From Phyllobacteriaceae bacterium (GTDB lineage: Bacteria > Pseudomonadota > Alphaproteobacteria > Rhizobiales > Ancalomicrobiaceae), in NCBI GenBank assembly GCA_012517025.1, contig JAAYVT010000180.1:1-12953 (forward strand): DNA of 12,953 bases, in the 5' to 3' direction. A program made the position numbers and the translations under genes. Every line of letters begins with the position of its first letter. Position 1 is the first letter of the stretch. The notes beneath the pieces are model-generated. The model was given only the letters and a program-made list of their open reading frames with translations. It did not search any database and was not told the DNA's origin. Of this stretch, positions 1 to 7,242 are shown one piece after another.

Positions 1-378
1 GGCGAGAGCATCCGCGTCTTCCCGCTGTCGAATTGGACCGAACTCGACATCTGGCAATACATCCTGCTCGAGAACATCCCGATCGTGCCGCTCTATTTCG
101 CCGCCCCCCGGCCGGTGGTCGAGCGCGACGGCCAGCTGATCATGGTCGACGACGACCGCTTCCCACTCGCCCCCGGCGAGACGCCGGAGATGCGCATGGT
201 GCGTTTCCGCACCCTCGGCTGCTACCCGCTCACCGCCGCGATGGAGAGCACCGCCGCCACCCTGCCGGAGATCGTGCGCGAGATGCTGGTCGCCCGCACC
301 TCCGAGCGCTCCGGCCGCCTGATCGACCACGACGAGGCCGCCTCGATGGAAAAGAAGAAGAAGGACGGGTACTTCTGA
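1..378 (+). CDS. cysD: Sulfate adenylyltransferase subunit 2 (CysD), 3' end only
   Basis: This is the C-terminal 125 residues of CysD, the small catalytic subunit of ATP sulfurylase. With the GTPase CysN it converts sulfate and ATP to adenosine 5'-phosphosulfate (APS) and pyrophosphate in the cytoplasm. The reading frame is open from base 1, so the 5' part, including the ATP-pyrophosphatase P-loop, lies outside the window. Visible family features are FPLSNWTELDIWQYI near the start, PLYFA, the segment around RFRTLGCYPLT, and a basic tail with four lysines ending in DGYF. The TGA stop shares its A with the ATG of cysNC, which implies translational coupling. The identification is secure; only the truncation by the window edge limits it. 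Confidence 0.95.
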   Translation, partial: GESIRVFPLSNWTELDIWQYILLENIPIVPLYFAAPRPVVERDGQLIMVDDDRFPLAPGETPEMRMVRFRTLGCYPLTAAMESTAATLPEIVREMLVARTSERSGRLIDHDEAASMEKKKKDGYF

Positions 379-2273
379 TGTTCGTCGAAAAAGCCGATGC
401 CGCCGCCTTCACCGACTATCTCGCCCGCCACGAGCGCAAGAGCCTGCTGCGGTTCCTCACCTGCGGCTCGGTCGACGACGGCAAGTCGACCCTGATCGGT
501 CGCCTGCTGTGGGACACCAAGCTGCTGTTCGAGGATCAGCTGCAGAGCCTGACCCGCGACAGCAAGCGCCACGGCACCGTCGGCGAGGACATCGACTTCG
601 CCCTCCTCGTCGACGGCCTCGAGGCCGAGCGCGAGCAGGGCATCACCATCGACGTCGCCTATCGCTTCTTCGCCACCGAGAAGCGCAAGTTCATCGTCGC
701 CGACACCCCCGGCCACGTCCAGTACACCCGCAACATGGCGACCGGCGCCTCCAACGCCGACCTCGCCGTGCTCCTGGTCGACGCCCGTCGCGGCATCCTC
801 ACCCAGACCCGGCGCCACGCCTTCATCGCCTCGCTGCTCGGCATCCGCCACGTCGTCCTCGCGGTCAACAAGATCGACCTGATGGGCTACGACGAGGCGG
901 TGTTCCGCCGCATCGTCGCCGATTTCGAGGCCTTCGCCGCCGATCTCGGCTTCGCCACCCGGGTCGCGGTGCCGCTCTCGGCGCGCTTCGGCGACAACGT
1001 GCTCGATCGCGGCGACGCCATGCCCTGGTACCACGGCCCGACCCTGGTCGAGCACCTGGAGACGGTCGAGGTCGATCGCGACCGCACCGCCGCGCCGTTC
1101 CGCATGCCGGTGCAGTGGGTCAACCGCCCCGACCTCGACTTCCGCGGCTTCTCCGGCACCATCACCTCCGGCTCCATTCGCCCCGGCGATGCGATCGTCG
1201 TCGCCAAGTCCGGCCGCACCTCCACCGTCGCCTCGATCGTCACCTTCGACGGCGACCGCGACGAGGCCGGCGCCGGCGAGGCGGTGACGCTGACGCTCGC
1301 CGACGAGATCGACGTCTCGCGCGGCGACGTGCTGGCCAAGCCCGATGCCCGCCCGGAGGTCGCCGACCAGTTCGCCGCTCATCTGATCTGGATGGCCGAC
1401 GAGCCGGCGATGCCCGGGCGCTCCTATTTCCTCAAAATCGGCACCAAGCTGGTCTCCGCCCAGATCACCGAGATCAAGCACAAGATCGACGTCGACTCCT
1501 TCGGTCGTCTCGCCGCCAAGCAATTGGCGTTGAACGAGGTCGCCGTGGTCAACGTGGCGCTGTCGGAGGCGATCGCCTTCGACCCCTACGCCGTCGACCA
1601 CGACACGGGCGCCTTCATCGTCATCGACCGGCTCACCAACCTGACGGTCGGCGCCGGCATGATCGACTTCGCCCTGCGCCGCGCCGCCAACATCCATTGG
1701 CAGGCGCTCGACGTCGACAAGCGGGCCCGCGCCGAGGCGAAGGGCCAGCACCCGGTTGTGCTGTGGTTCACCGGCCTGTCCGGTGCCGGCAAGTCGACCA
1801 TCGCCAATCTGGTCGAGAAGAAGCTGCACGTCGCCGGCCGGCACACCTACGTGCTCGACGGCGACAACGTCCGCCACGGCCTCGCCAAGGATCTCGGCTT
1901 CTCCGCCGCCGATCGGGTCGAGAACATCCGCCGCGTCGCCGAGACGGCGAAACTGTTCGTCGACGCCGGGCTGATCGTGCTGACCGCCTTCATCTCGCCC
2001 TTCCGCTCCGAGCGGCGGCTGGCGCGCGACATCCTGGAGCCCGGCGAATTCGTCGAGATTCACGTCGCCACCCCGCTCGAAGTCGCCGAGGCGCGCGATC
2101 CCAAGGGCCTCTACGCCAAGGCGCGGGCCGGAAAGCTGGCCAACTTCACCGGCATCGACAGCCCCTACGAGGCGCCGGAGGCGGCCGAACTGGTGCTCGA
2201 CACCACCTCGGCCGACGCCGACACCCTGGCCGATCGGGTGATCGCTCATTTGCGCGCGAACGGGTACGTTTGA
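378..2273 (+). CDS. cysNC: Bifunctional sulfate adenylyltransferase subunit 1 / adenylyl-sulfate kinase (CysN-CysC fusion)
   Basis: This 631-residue protein joins the GTPase subunit of ATP sulfurylase to APS kinase, so APS made by CysDN can be phosphorylated directly to PAPS. Residues 1 to about 440 are CysN: G1 loop GSVDDGKS at 30-37, DTPGH at 109-113, NKID at 164-167, followed by EF-Tu-like beta barrels. Residues from about 455 to the end are CysC: P-loop GLSGAGKST at 466-474, LDGDNVR at 493-499, and FISPFRSER at 538-546 with the serine used as phospho-acceptor in APS kinases. The chosen start is the ATG overlapping the cysD stop by one base; the frame stays open upstream to base 33, but only as a shadow of cysD. 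Similar fusions are known from rhizobia (NodQ type). Both active sites look intact. Confidence 0.96.
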   Translation: MFVEKADAAAFTDYLARHERKSLLRFLTCGSVDDGKSTLIGRLLWDTKLLFEDQLQSLTRDSKRHGTVGEDIDFALLVDGLEAEREQGITIDVAYRFFATEKRKFIVADTPGHVQYTRNMATGASNADLAVLLVDARRGILTQTRRHAFIASLLGIRHVVLAVNKIDLMGYDEAVFRRIVADFEAFAADLGFATRVAVPLSARFGDNVLDRGDAMPWYHGPTLVEHLETVEVDRDRTAAPFRMPVQWVNRPDLDFRGFSGTITSGSIRPGDAIVVAKSGRTSTVASIVTFDGDRDEAGAGEAVTLTLADEIDVSRGDVLAKPDARPEVADQFAAHLIWMADEPAMPGRSYFLKIGTKLVSAQITEIKHKIDVDSFGRLAAKQLALNEVAVVNVALSEAIAFDPYAVDHDTGAFIVIDRLTNLTVGAGMIDFALRRAANIHWQALDVDKRARAEAKGQHPVVLWFTGLSGAGKSTIANLVEKKLHVAGRHTYVLDGDNVRHGLAKDLGFSAADRVENIRRVAETAKLFVDAGLIVLTAFISPFRSERRLARDILEPGEFVEIHVATPLEVAEARDPKGLYAKARAGKLANFTGIDSPYEAPEAAELVLDTTSADADTLADRVIAHLRANGYV

Positions 2274-2315
2274 GCCGAACCGGCGGGGACGAACGCCGCC
2301 GCGAGGAAACGACCG

Positions 2316-3116
2316 ATGACGCGCAAGGACCTGCTCGACGCCCTGACCGTGCTCGCCCGCGAGGCCGGCGACGCGGTGATGGCGGTCTACGCCTCCGACT
2401 TCGACGTCGCGGTGAAGACCGACGCCTCGCCGGTCACCCGCGCCGACGTCGAGGCGGAGCGAATCATTCTCGCCGGCCTCGCCCGCCTCGCCCCCGACGT
2501 GCCGGTGATCGCCGAAGAGGACTGCGCCGCCGGCCACCGCCCCGAGATCGGCCCGCTGTTCTTCCTGGTCGACCCGCTCGACGGCACCAAGGAATTCGTC
2601 TCCCGGAACGGCGAGTTCACCGTCAACATCGCCCTGATCGAGAACGGCGAGCCGGTTCTCGGCGTCGTCTTCGCCCCCGCCCTCGGCCGGTTGTGGCGCG
2701 GCGCCCGCGGCCTCGGCGCCGAATGCGTCGGCCTTTCCGACGGCTCGGTCCGCCCGATCGCCGTCCGCGCCGCGCCGAAGGACGGCCTCGTCGCCGTCGG
2801 CAGCCGCTCGCACGGCGGCCCCGAAACGACGCGCTGGCTGGAGGCCTTCCCGGTCGCCGCCTTCACCACCGCCGGGTCGTCGCTGAAGCTCTGTCTGGTC
2901 GCCGAAGGCGCCGCCGATCTCTACCCCCGCCTCGGTCGCACCATGGAATGGGACGTCGCCGCCGGCGACGCGGTGCTCCGGGCGGCGGGCGGCCTCGTCA
3001 CCCGCCTCGACGCCACCCCCCTCGCCTACGGCAAGCGCGACCGCCCCGACGAGGCCGACTTCGCCGATCCCCCCTTCGTCGCCTGGGGCGACCCCGGCCT
3101 GATCCGCCCGACCTGA
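2316..3116 (+). CDS. cysQ: 3'(2'),5'-bisphosphate nucleotidase CysQ
   Basis: This 266-residue protein belongs to the inositol monophosphatase-like, lithium-sensitive phosphatases. CysQ hydrolyses 3'-phosphoadenosine 5'-phosphate (PAP), released when PAPS is reduced, to AMP and phosphate, preventing PAP toxicity. The three-metal site is complete: EED at 67-69, DPLDGT at 86-91, and WDVAAGD at 212-218 containing the late aspartate D213. TKEF directly after DPLDG is typical of CysQ rather than SuhB. Length is normal for the family. The start has a good ribosome site (GAGGA at 2303-2307, 8 nt before the ATG) and lies 42 nt after cysNC, so it probably belongs to the cys operon. Assignment to CysQ rather than a generic inositol phosphatase is supported by both motif and context. 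Confidence 0.94.
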   Translation: MTRKDLLDALTVLAREAGDAVMAVYASDFDVAVKTDASPVTRADVEAERIILAGLARLAPDVPVIAEEDCAAGHRPEIGPLFFLVDPLDGTKEFVSRNGEFTVNIALIENGEPVLGVVFAPALGRLWRGARGLGAECVGLSDGSVRPIAVRAAPKDGLVAVGSRSHGGPETTRWLEAFPVAAFTTAGSSLKLCLVAEGAADLYPRLGRTMEWDVAAGDAVLRAAGGLVTRLDATPLAYGKRDRPDEADFADPPFVAWGDPGLIRPT

Positions 3117-3186
3117 GCGCGGCGGTCGACACGGCGGCGGCGAGGCGCGATGATCGCGGTTCGATCCGCCGCCCCGGAGGTCCGCC

Positions 3187-4209
3187 ATGTCGACGCCCGA
3201 TCCCGCCTTCGACGCCTTCCTCGACCGCCTGCCGAAGGCCGAGCTGCACGTCCACATCGAGGGCACGCTGGAGCCGGAGACGATCTTCGCGCTCGCCGCC
3301 CGCAACCGCGTCGCCCTCGCCTACCCCGACGTCGAGACGCTGCGCGCGGCTTACGCCTTCCACGATCTGCAATCGTTCCTCGACATCTATTACGCCGGCG
3401 CCAGCGTGCTGCTGACCGCCGACGACTTCCACGACATGGCCGCGGCCTATCTCGAGAAGGCGGCGGCGGACGGCGTGATCCGCGCCGAGATCTTCTTCTA
3501 TCCGCAGACCCACACCGCGCGCGGTGTCGCCATGGCGACGGTGATCGAGGGCCTCGGCCGGGCGCTCGACGAAGCGCGGGCGAAGGGCATGAGTTGCGAC
3601 CTCATCCTGTGCTTCCTGCGCCATCTGTCGGAGGAGGACGCCGTCGCCACGCTCGAAGCGGCGCTGCCCTTCCGCGATGCCTTCATCGGCGTCGGGCTCG
3701 ATTCGAGCGAGGTCGGCCACCCGCCGGAGAAATTCGCCCGCGTCTTCGCCGAGGCCCGTCGCCACGGTCTGCACGTGGTCGCCCACGCCGGCGAAGAGGG
3801 ACCGCCGGCCTACATCCGTAGCGCCCTCGACGTCCTCGGCGTCGAGCGGATCGACCACGGCGTGCGCTGTCTCGAGGACGCCGAGCTGACCGCCCGGCTG
3901 GCGCGCGAGCGAATGGCCTTGACCGTCTGCCCGTTCTCCAACGTCCGGCTGAAGGTCTGCGAGACCCTCGCCGCTCATCCCTTGAAGCGGATGCTCGACG
4001 CCGGCCTCGCCGTCACCGTCAATTCCGACGATCCGGCCTATTTCGGCGGTTATCTCGGGGCGAACCTGCGCGAAACCTGCGCCGCGCTGGGGCTGACGCG
4101 CGCCGAGGCGGTGACGATCGTCCGCAACGGCCTCGCCGCGAGCTTCGTCGACGCGGCGACCCGCGCCGCCTTCCTCGCCCGGCTGGAGGCGGCGGTCGCC
4201 GCCGGCTGA
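3187..4209 (+). CDS. add: Adenine deaminase of the adenosine deaminase (ADA) family
   Basis: This 340-residue zinc TIM-barrel enzyme is predicted to deaminate adenine to hypoxanthine in purine salvage. Metal ligands are H21 and H23 (HVHIEG), H200 (HAGEEGPP) and D281 (NSDDPAYFGGY); E203 is the proton donor. DPAYFGGY, QTHTARG and LDSSEVGHPP are typical of the bacterial/fungal adenine deaminase branch (Aah1 and Pseudomonas type), as I remember it, rather than true adenosine deaminases. Automatic annotation may still say adenosine deaminase, and the gene symbol add follows that family use. The start is supported by GGAGG at 3176-3180, 6 nt before the ATG. The gene lies 70 nt after cysQ on the same strand, so co-transcription is possible but unproven. 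A strong hairpin follows the stop. Substrate preference is inferred from motifs. Confidence 0.9.
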   Translation: MSTPDPAFDAFLDRLPKAELHVHIEGTLEPETIFALAARNRVALAYPDVETLRAAYAFHDLQSFLDIYYAGASVLLTADDFHDMAAAYLEKAAADGVIRAEIFFYPQTHTARGVAMATVIEGLGRALDEARAKGMSCDLILCFLRHLSEEDAVATLEAALPFRDAFIGVGLDSSEVGHPPEKFARVFAEARRHGLHVVAHAGEEGPPAYIRSALDVLGVERIDHGVRCLEDAELTARLARERMALTVCPFSNVRLKVCETLAAHPLKRMLDAGLAVTVNSDDPAYFGGYLGANLRETCAALGLTRAEAVTIVRNGLAASFVDAATRAAFLARLEAAVAAG

Positions 4210-4213
4210 GCCG

Positions 4214-4231
4214 CGCCTCGGCGACGAGGCG
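4214..4231 (+). terminator. GNRA-capped hairpin after the adenine deaminase gene
   Basis: A perfect 7-bp stem (CGCCTCG paired with CGAGGCG) is closed by a GCGA tetraloop and begins four bases after the TGA stop. No T-run follows, so it is not a classic intrinsic terminator. It may stabilise the mRNA 3' end or assist termination. Its last three bases overlap the PHO-box-like repeat of the next gene. Confidence 0.5.
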
Positions 4232-4246
4232 TCATGTCGGCGTCAT
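4229..4246 (+). promoter_or_regulatory. Candidate PHO box (PhoB site) upstream of the alkaline phosphatase gene
   Basis: Two exact 7-bp direct repeats, GCGTCAT and GCGTCAT, are separated by four bases (GTCG), giving an 11-bp period. This is the architecture of the PhoB operator (CTGTCAT-N4-CTGTCAT), and each unit matches its last five bases, GTCAT. The site lies 71 bases before the chosen ATG of the phosphatase. The least GC-rich stretch nearby, TGTTTGT at about 4255-4261, lies where a -10 element would be expected, though it is a poor match. The repeat is read directly; PhoB binding is inference. Confidence 0.6.
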
Positions 4247-4317
4247 CGAGCGGGTGTTTGTCGGGGGTCGGATTGACCGCGGTCGCCGGGGGGCGACAGC
4301 AGACCGACGAGGCCGAA

Positions 4318-6060
4318 ATGCTCGCACGCTCACTCTTCGCCACCGCCCTGTTGTCCGCCGTCTTCACGACGCCGGTCGCCGCGCAGACGATCTACCCGCT
4401 CGACCGGGCGGAGATCCTGGCCGGCTCGAAGTTCGACCTCAAGGTCGAGTTCCCCGGCGCCGTTCCCGCCGGCGACGTCAAGGTCACCGTCGACGGCAAG
4501 GACGCGGCCGAGGTCTTCGGCATGAAGCCGCAGATCGTCGAGAAAGAGGACGGCCACGACCTGACCGCCTATTGGCTGCGCGGCGTGTCGCTCGCCAAGG
4601 CCGGCAAGGTGAAGATCGAGGCCACCGCCGCCGGCAAGACCGCCTCCGTCGGCTGGGAAGTGTTCGACACGCCGAAGGGCCGCGTCGCCAAGAACGTCAT
4701 CCTGTTCATCGGCGACGGCTTCTCGATCGCCCATCGCACCGCCGCCCGCATCATGTCGAAGGGCCTGCACGAGGGCCGTTACGGCGGCGAGCTCGCCGTC
4801 GACGACATGCCCCACATGGCGCTGATCTCGACCGCCGGCACCGATTCGATCGTCACCGACAGCGCCAACGCGATGAGCGCCTATACGACCGGCCACAAGT
4901 CCTGCGTCAACGCGCTCGGCGTCTATTGCGCGTCGAACAAGAACAATCTCGACCATCCCAAGGTCGAGACCATCGGCGACCTCCTCAAGCGCGAGACCAA
5001 GATGGCGGTCGGCGTCGTCACCAACTCGGAGATCGAGGACGCCACCCCGGCCGGCGTGGTCGCCCACACCCGCAAGCGCGCCGACTTCGACGACATCGTG
5101 AAGATGTTCTACGACGTCAAGCCCGACGTCATCATGGGCGGCGGCAGCCCGCACTTCCTCGCCAAGACCACCCCCGGTTCCAAGCGCAAGGACGACGTCG
5201 ACTATCTGAAGAAGTTCGAGGACGCCGGCTACGCCTTCGTCACCACCAAGACGGAGACGGAGAAGGCCGTCGCCGACGGCAAGACCAAGATCCTCGGCCT
5301 CTACAACACCGGCAACGTCGACGGTGCGCTCGACCTCAAGTATCTGAAGAAGGGCACCGTCTCCAAGTTCCCGGATCAGCCCGACGTGGTCGACGAGACC
5401 AAGGCGGCGATCGCCACCCTGTCGAAGAACCCCGACGGCTTCTTCCTGATGGTCGAGAGTGCCCGCATCGACAAGTATTCGCATTCGCTCGACCCGGAGC
5501 GCGCGATCTTCGACACCATCATGCTCGACGACGCGGTGAAGGCGGCGAAGGAATTCGCCGCAAAGAACGACGACACCATGATCATCGTGGTCGCCGATCA
5601 CGCCCATCCGGTGTCGATCATCGGCACCTATGACGACGACCGTCCGGGCCAGACGCCGCGCGAGAAGCTCGGCACCTACGCCGACGCCGCCGAGCCGAAC
5701 TACGGCCCGGTCGACGCCGAGGGCTATCCGACCGACATCGACGTCTCCAAGCGCATCGCCCTCAACTTCGGCACCACGCCGGACACCTGCTTCAACGCCA
5801 AGCCGTTCATGGACGGCGAGAACGTGCCGGCGGTGGCGGGCGCCACCAAGGGCACCTACGTCGAGAACCCGAAGAACTGCGAGCGTCCCGGCGCCGTCCA
5901 CGTCACCGGCAACCTGCCGTTCGACGCCTCCTCGGGCGTCCACTCCGGCGACGACGTGGTGCTGACGGCGATGGGCCCGGGCTCGGAAGTGTTCCACGGC
6001 CGCCTCGACAACACCCGCGTCTTCCGCGCCATGGTGACGGCGCTGGGTCTGGCCAAGTGA
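4318..6060 (+). CDS. Secreted alkaline phosphatase (PhoA family) with N-terminal Ig-like domain
   Basis: This 580-residue phosphomonoesterase is predicted to release phosphate from organic esters in the periplasm. Residues 1-23 form a Sec signal peptide (MLARSLFATALLSAVF, cleavage after VAAQ or just before it). Residues about 24-123 look like a beta-rich Ig-like domain absent from E. coli PhoA; the catalytic domain follows. The E. coli active site has apparent counterparts throughout: nucleophile S182 in TDSANAM; zinc ligands D133, D385, H389, D427, H428 and H542; magnesium ligands D241, T243 (EDATPAG) and E380; substrate arginine R254. The frame stays open to an ATG at 4234, but the ATG at 4318 is preferred because it begins the signal peptide and has ACGAGG 5 nt upstream. 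A PHO-box-like repeat precedes it. The next gene starts 8 nt after its stop. Confidence 0.92.
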   Translation: MLARSLFATALLSAVFTTPVAAQTIYPLDRAEILAGSKFDLKVEFPGAVPAGDVKVTVDGKDAAEVFGMKPQIVEKEDGHDLTAYWLRGVSLAKAGKVKIEATAAGKTASVGWEVFDTPKGRVAKNVILFIGDGFSIAHRTAARIMSKGLHEGRYGGELAVDDMPHMALISTAGTDSIVTDSANAMSAYTTGHKSCVNALGVYCASNKNNLDHPKVETIGDLLKRETKMAVGVVTNSEIEDATPAGVVAHTRKRADFDDIVKMFYDVKPDVIMGGGSPHFLAKTTPGSKRKDDVDYLKKFEDAGYAFVTTKTETEKAVADGKTKILGLYNTGNVDGALDLKYLKKGTVSKFPDQPDVVDETKAAIATLSKNPDGFFLMVESARIDKYSHSLDPERAIFDTIMLDDAVKAAKEFAAKNDDTMIIVVADHAHPVSIIGTYDDDRPGQTPREKLGTYADAAEPNYGPVDAEGYPTDIDVSKRIALNFGTTPDTCFNAKPFMDGENVPAVAGATKGTYVENPKNCERPGAVHVTGNLPFDASSGVHSGDDVVLTAMGPGSEVFHGRLDNTRVFRAMVTALGLAK

Positions 6061-6068
6061 GGCCCGCC

Positions 6069-6548
6069 ATGCGCGATCCATCCTCCGGATCGTCGAACGT
6101 TCGGCTCTCGCGGCGAGGTTTCCTCGCCGCGAGCGTCCTTTGGGCCTCGTCGCCCGGCGCAGCGTGGGCGGAAGCCCCGACGCCGCTCACCTTCGACGGC
6201 CTCTATTCGGAATTCGGCGTGCGCGGACTGGTGTTCTCGGCGCTGGTCAAGGCCTCGGCCGGCCGCCGCGTCGCGATCGTCGGCTACATGGCCCCGCCGC
6301 TCAAGGCGGAGGCCGCCTTCTTCGTGCTCACCCGCGAACCGCTCGCCATCTGCCCGTTCTGCCAATCCGACGCCGACTGGCCGTCGGACATCGTGGTGGT
6401 GCGGCTCGCCGAGGCGAGCCCGATCGTCTCGGCCGGCACCCGGGTCACCGTCACCGGCCGGCTCGAGGTCGGGCCGGCGGTCGATCCGGACACCGGCTTC
6501 GTCAGTCAGTTGAGGATCGTCGATGCCGCCTATGTCCGAGGCCCCTGA
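6069..6548 (+). CDS. Tat-exported small periplasmic protein with CPFC motif (DUF3299-like)
   Basis: This 159-residue protein has a twin-arginine signal (SRRGFLA at 14-20, hydrophobic stretch, probable cleavage after AWA at 32-34), so it is probably exported already folded or with cofactor. The mature part is a small beta-rich domain: VAIVGYMAPPL at 68-78, then CPFC at 95-98, then DADWP and IVVV. This order resembles DUF3299-type proteins found beside FtsX-like ABC systems linked to zinc in Vibrio; that match is from memory and tentative. CPFC could bind a metal or form a disulfide. The ATG at 6069 is chosen over an upstream GTG at 6057, which would start inside the phosphatase stop region; GTGAGG at 6057-6062 is the ribosome site. 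The gene follows the phosphatase by 8 nt and overlaps the ATPase gene by 26 nt. Function is unproven. Confidence 0.75.
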   Translation: MRDPSSGSSNVRLSRRGFLAASVLWASSPGAAWAEAPTPLTFDGLYSEFGVRGLVFSALVKASAGRRVAIVGYMAPPLKAEAAFFVLTREPLAICPFCQSDADWPSDIVVVRLAEASPIVSAGTRVTVTGRLEVGPAVDPDTGFVSQLRIVDAAYVRGP

Positions 6549-7242
6549 CGGGGACGGGAAGCTGCTGAGGCTGGAGGGAATCGAGGTCGTGCACGGGCGC
6601 GGCGCCGCCTCGCCCTTCACGGCGTTGTCGATCGACCGCCTCGAGGTCGCGGCCGGCACCTCGCTCGGCATCGCCGGCCCTTCCGGCGCCGGCAAGTCGA
6701 CCCTGTTGCACCTCGTCGCCGGGCTGCTCGGCCCGAGCGCCGGCGCGGTGTATTGGGACGGCCGACGCATCGACGTCGGCGACGAGGGCACGCGCGACCG
6801 CTTCCGTCGCGACACGATCGGCTTCGTCTTTCAGGATTTCCATCTCGTCGACGAGCTGTCGGTGATCGAGAACGTGCTGCTGCCGGCGCGGTTCGCCACC
6901 TGGCGCGCCGACCGGGAGATGCGGGCGCGGGCGCGCGGGCTGGTCGAGGTGGTCGGCCTGATCGACCCCGACCGCCGCGCCGTCGATCTGTCGCGCGGCG
7001 AACGGCAACGCGTCGCGGTGGCGCGCGCCTTGTTCGGGCGCCCGCGCCTGCTCATCGCCGACGAGCCGACCGCCAGTCTCGATGCGGAGAACGGCGCGGC
7101 GATCGCCGAGCTTCTGGTGACCACGGCGCGGGAGAGCGAGGCGACCCTCCTGGTCGCGGCGCACGACCGGACGCTGCTCGACCGGCTCGATCGGGTGATC
7201 ACCCTCGCCGGCGGACGAATCGTCGAGGAGAAGACGCGATGA
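6523..7242 (+). CDS. ABC transporter ATP-binding protein (LolD/MacB type)
   Basis: This 239-residue cytoplasmic ATPase is predicted to drive the FtsX-type permease encoded next. Motifs in order: Walker A GPSGAGKST at 52-60, Q-loop glutamine Q104 in VFQDFHL, signature LSRGERQ at 156-162, Walker B LLIADE at 176-181, D-loop SLD and switch histidine H214. The FQDFHLVDELSVIENV pattern is typical of the LolD/MacB/FtsE group. The signature is unusual in having arginine where LSGGQ/LSGGE has its first glycine. ATG 6523 is chosen because GAGGA at 6512-6516 sits 6 nt upstream; ATG 6532 is the alternative and gives three residues fewer. The start lies within the preceding gene and the stop overlaps the permease start (ATGA), indicating coupled translation. 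The transported substrate cannot be read from the ATPase. Confidence 0.92.
   Translation: MPPMSEAPDGDGKLLRLEGIEVVHGRGAASPFTALSIDRLEVAAGTSLGIAGPSGAGKSTLLHLVAGLLGPSAGAVYWDGRRIDVGDEGTRDRFRRDTIGFVFQDFHLVDELSVIENVLLPARFATWRADREMRARARGLVEVVGLIDPDRRAVDLSRGERQRVAVARALFGRPRLLIADEPTASLDAENGAAIAELLVTTARESEATLLVAAHDRTLLDRLDRVITLAGGRIVEEKTR

Noticed and set aside
222..3305. A 1027-residue open frame on the minus strand
   Set aside because: It is antisense to cysNC and cysQ, with low-complexity Gly/Val/Asp/Ala composition typical of a high-GC shadow frame and no domain features.
509..3415. A 968-residue plus-strand open frame
   Set aside because: It is rich in Arg, Pro and His and overlaps three clear enzymes in another frame; a GC-driven artefact.
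4234..4317. Upstream ATG extending the alkaline phosphatase by 28 residues
   Set aside because: It would bury the signal peptide and overlap the promoter-like region; ATG 4318 has a ribosome site and begins the signal peptide.
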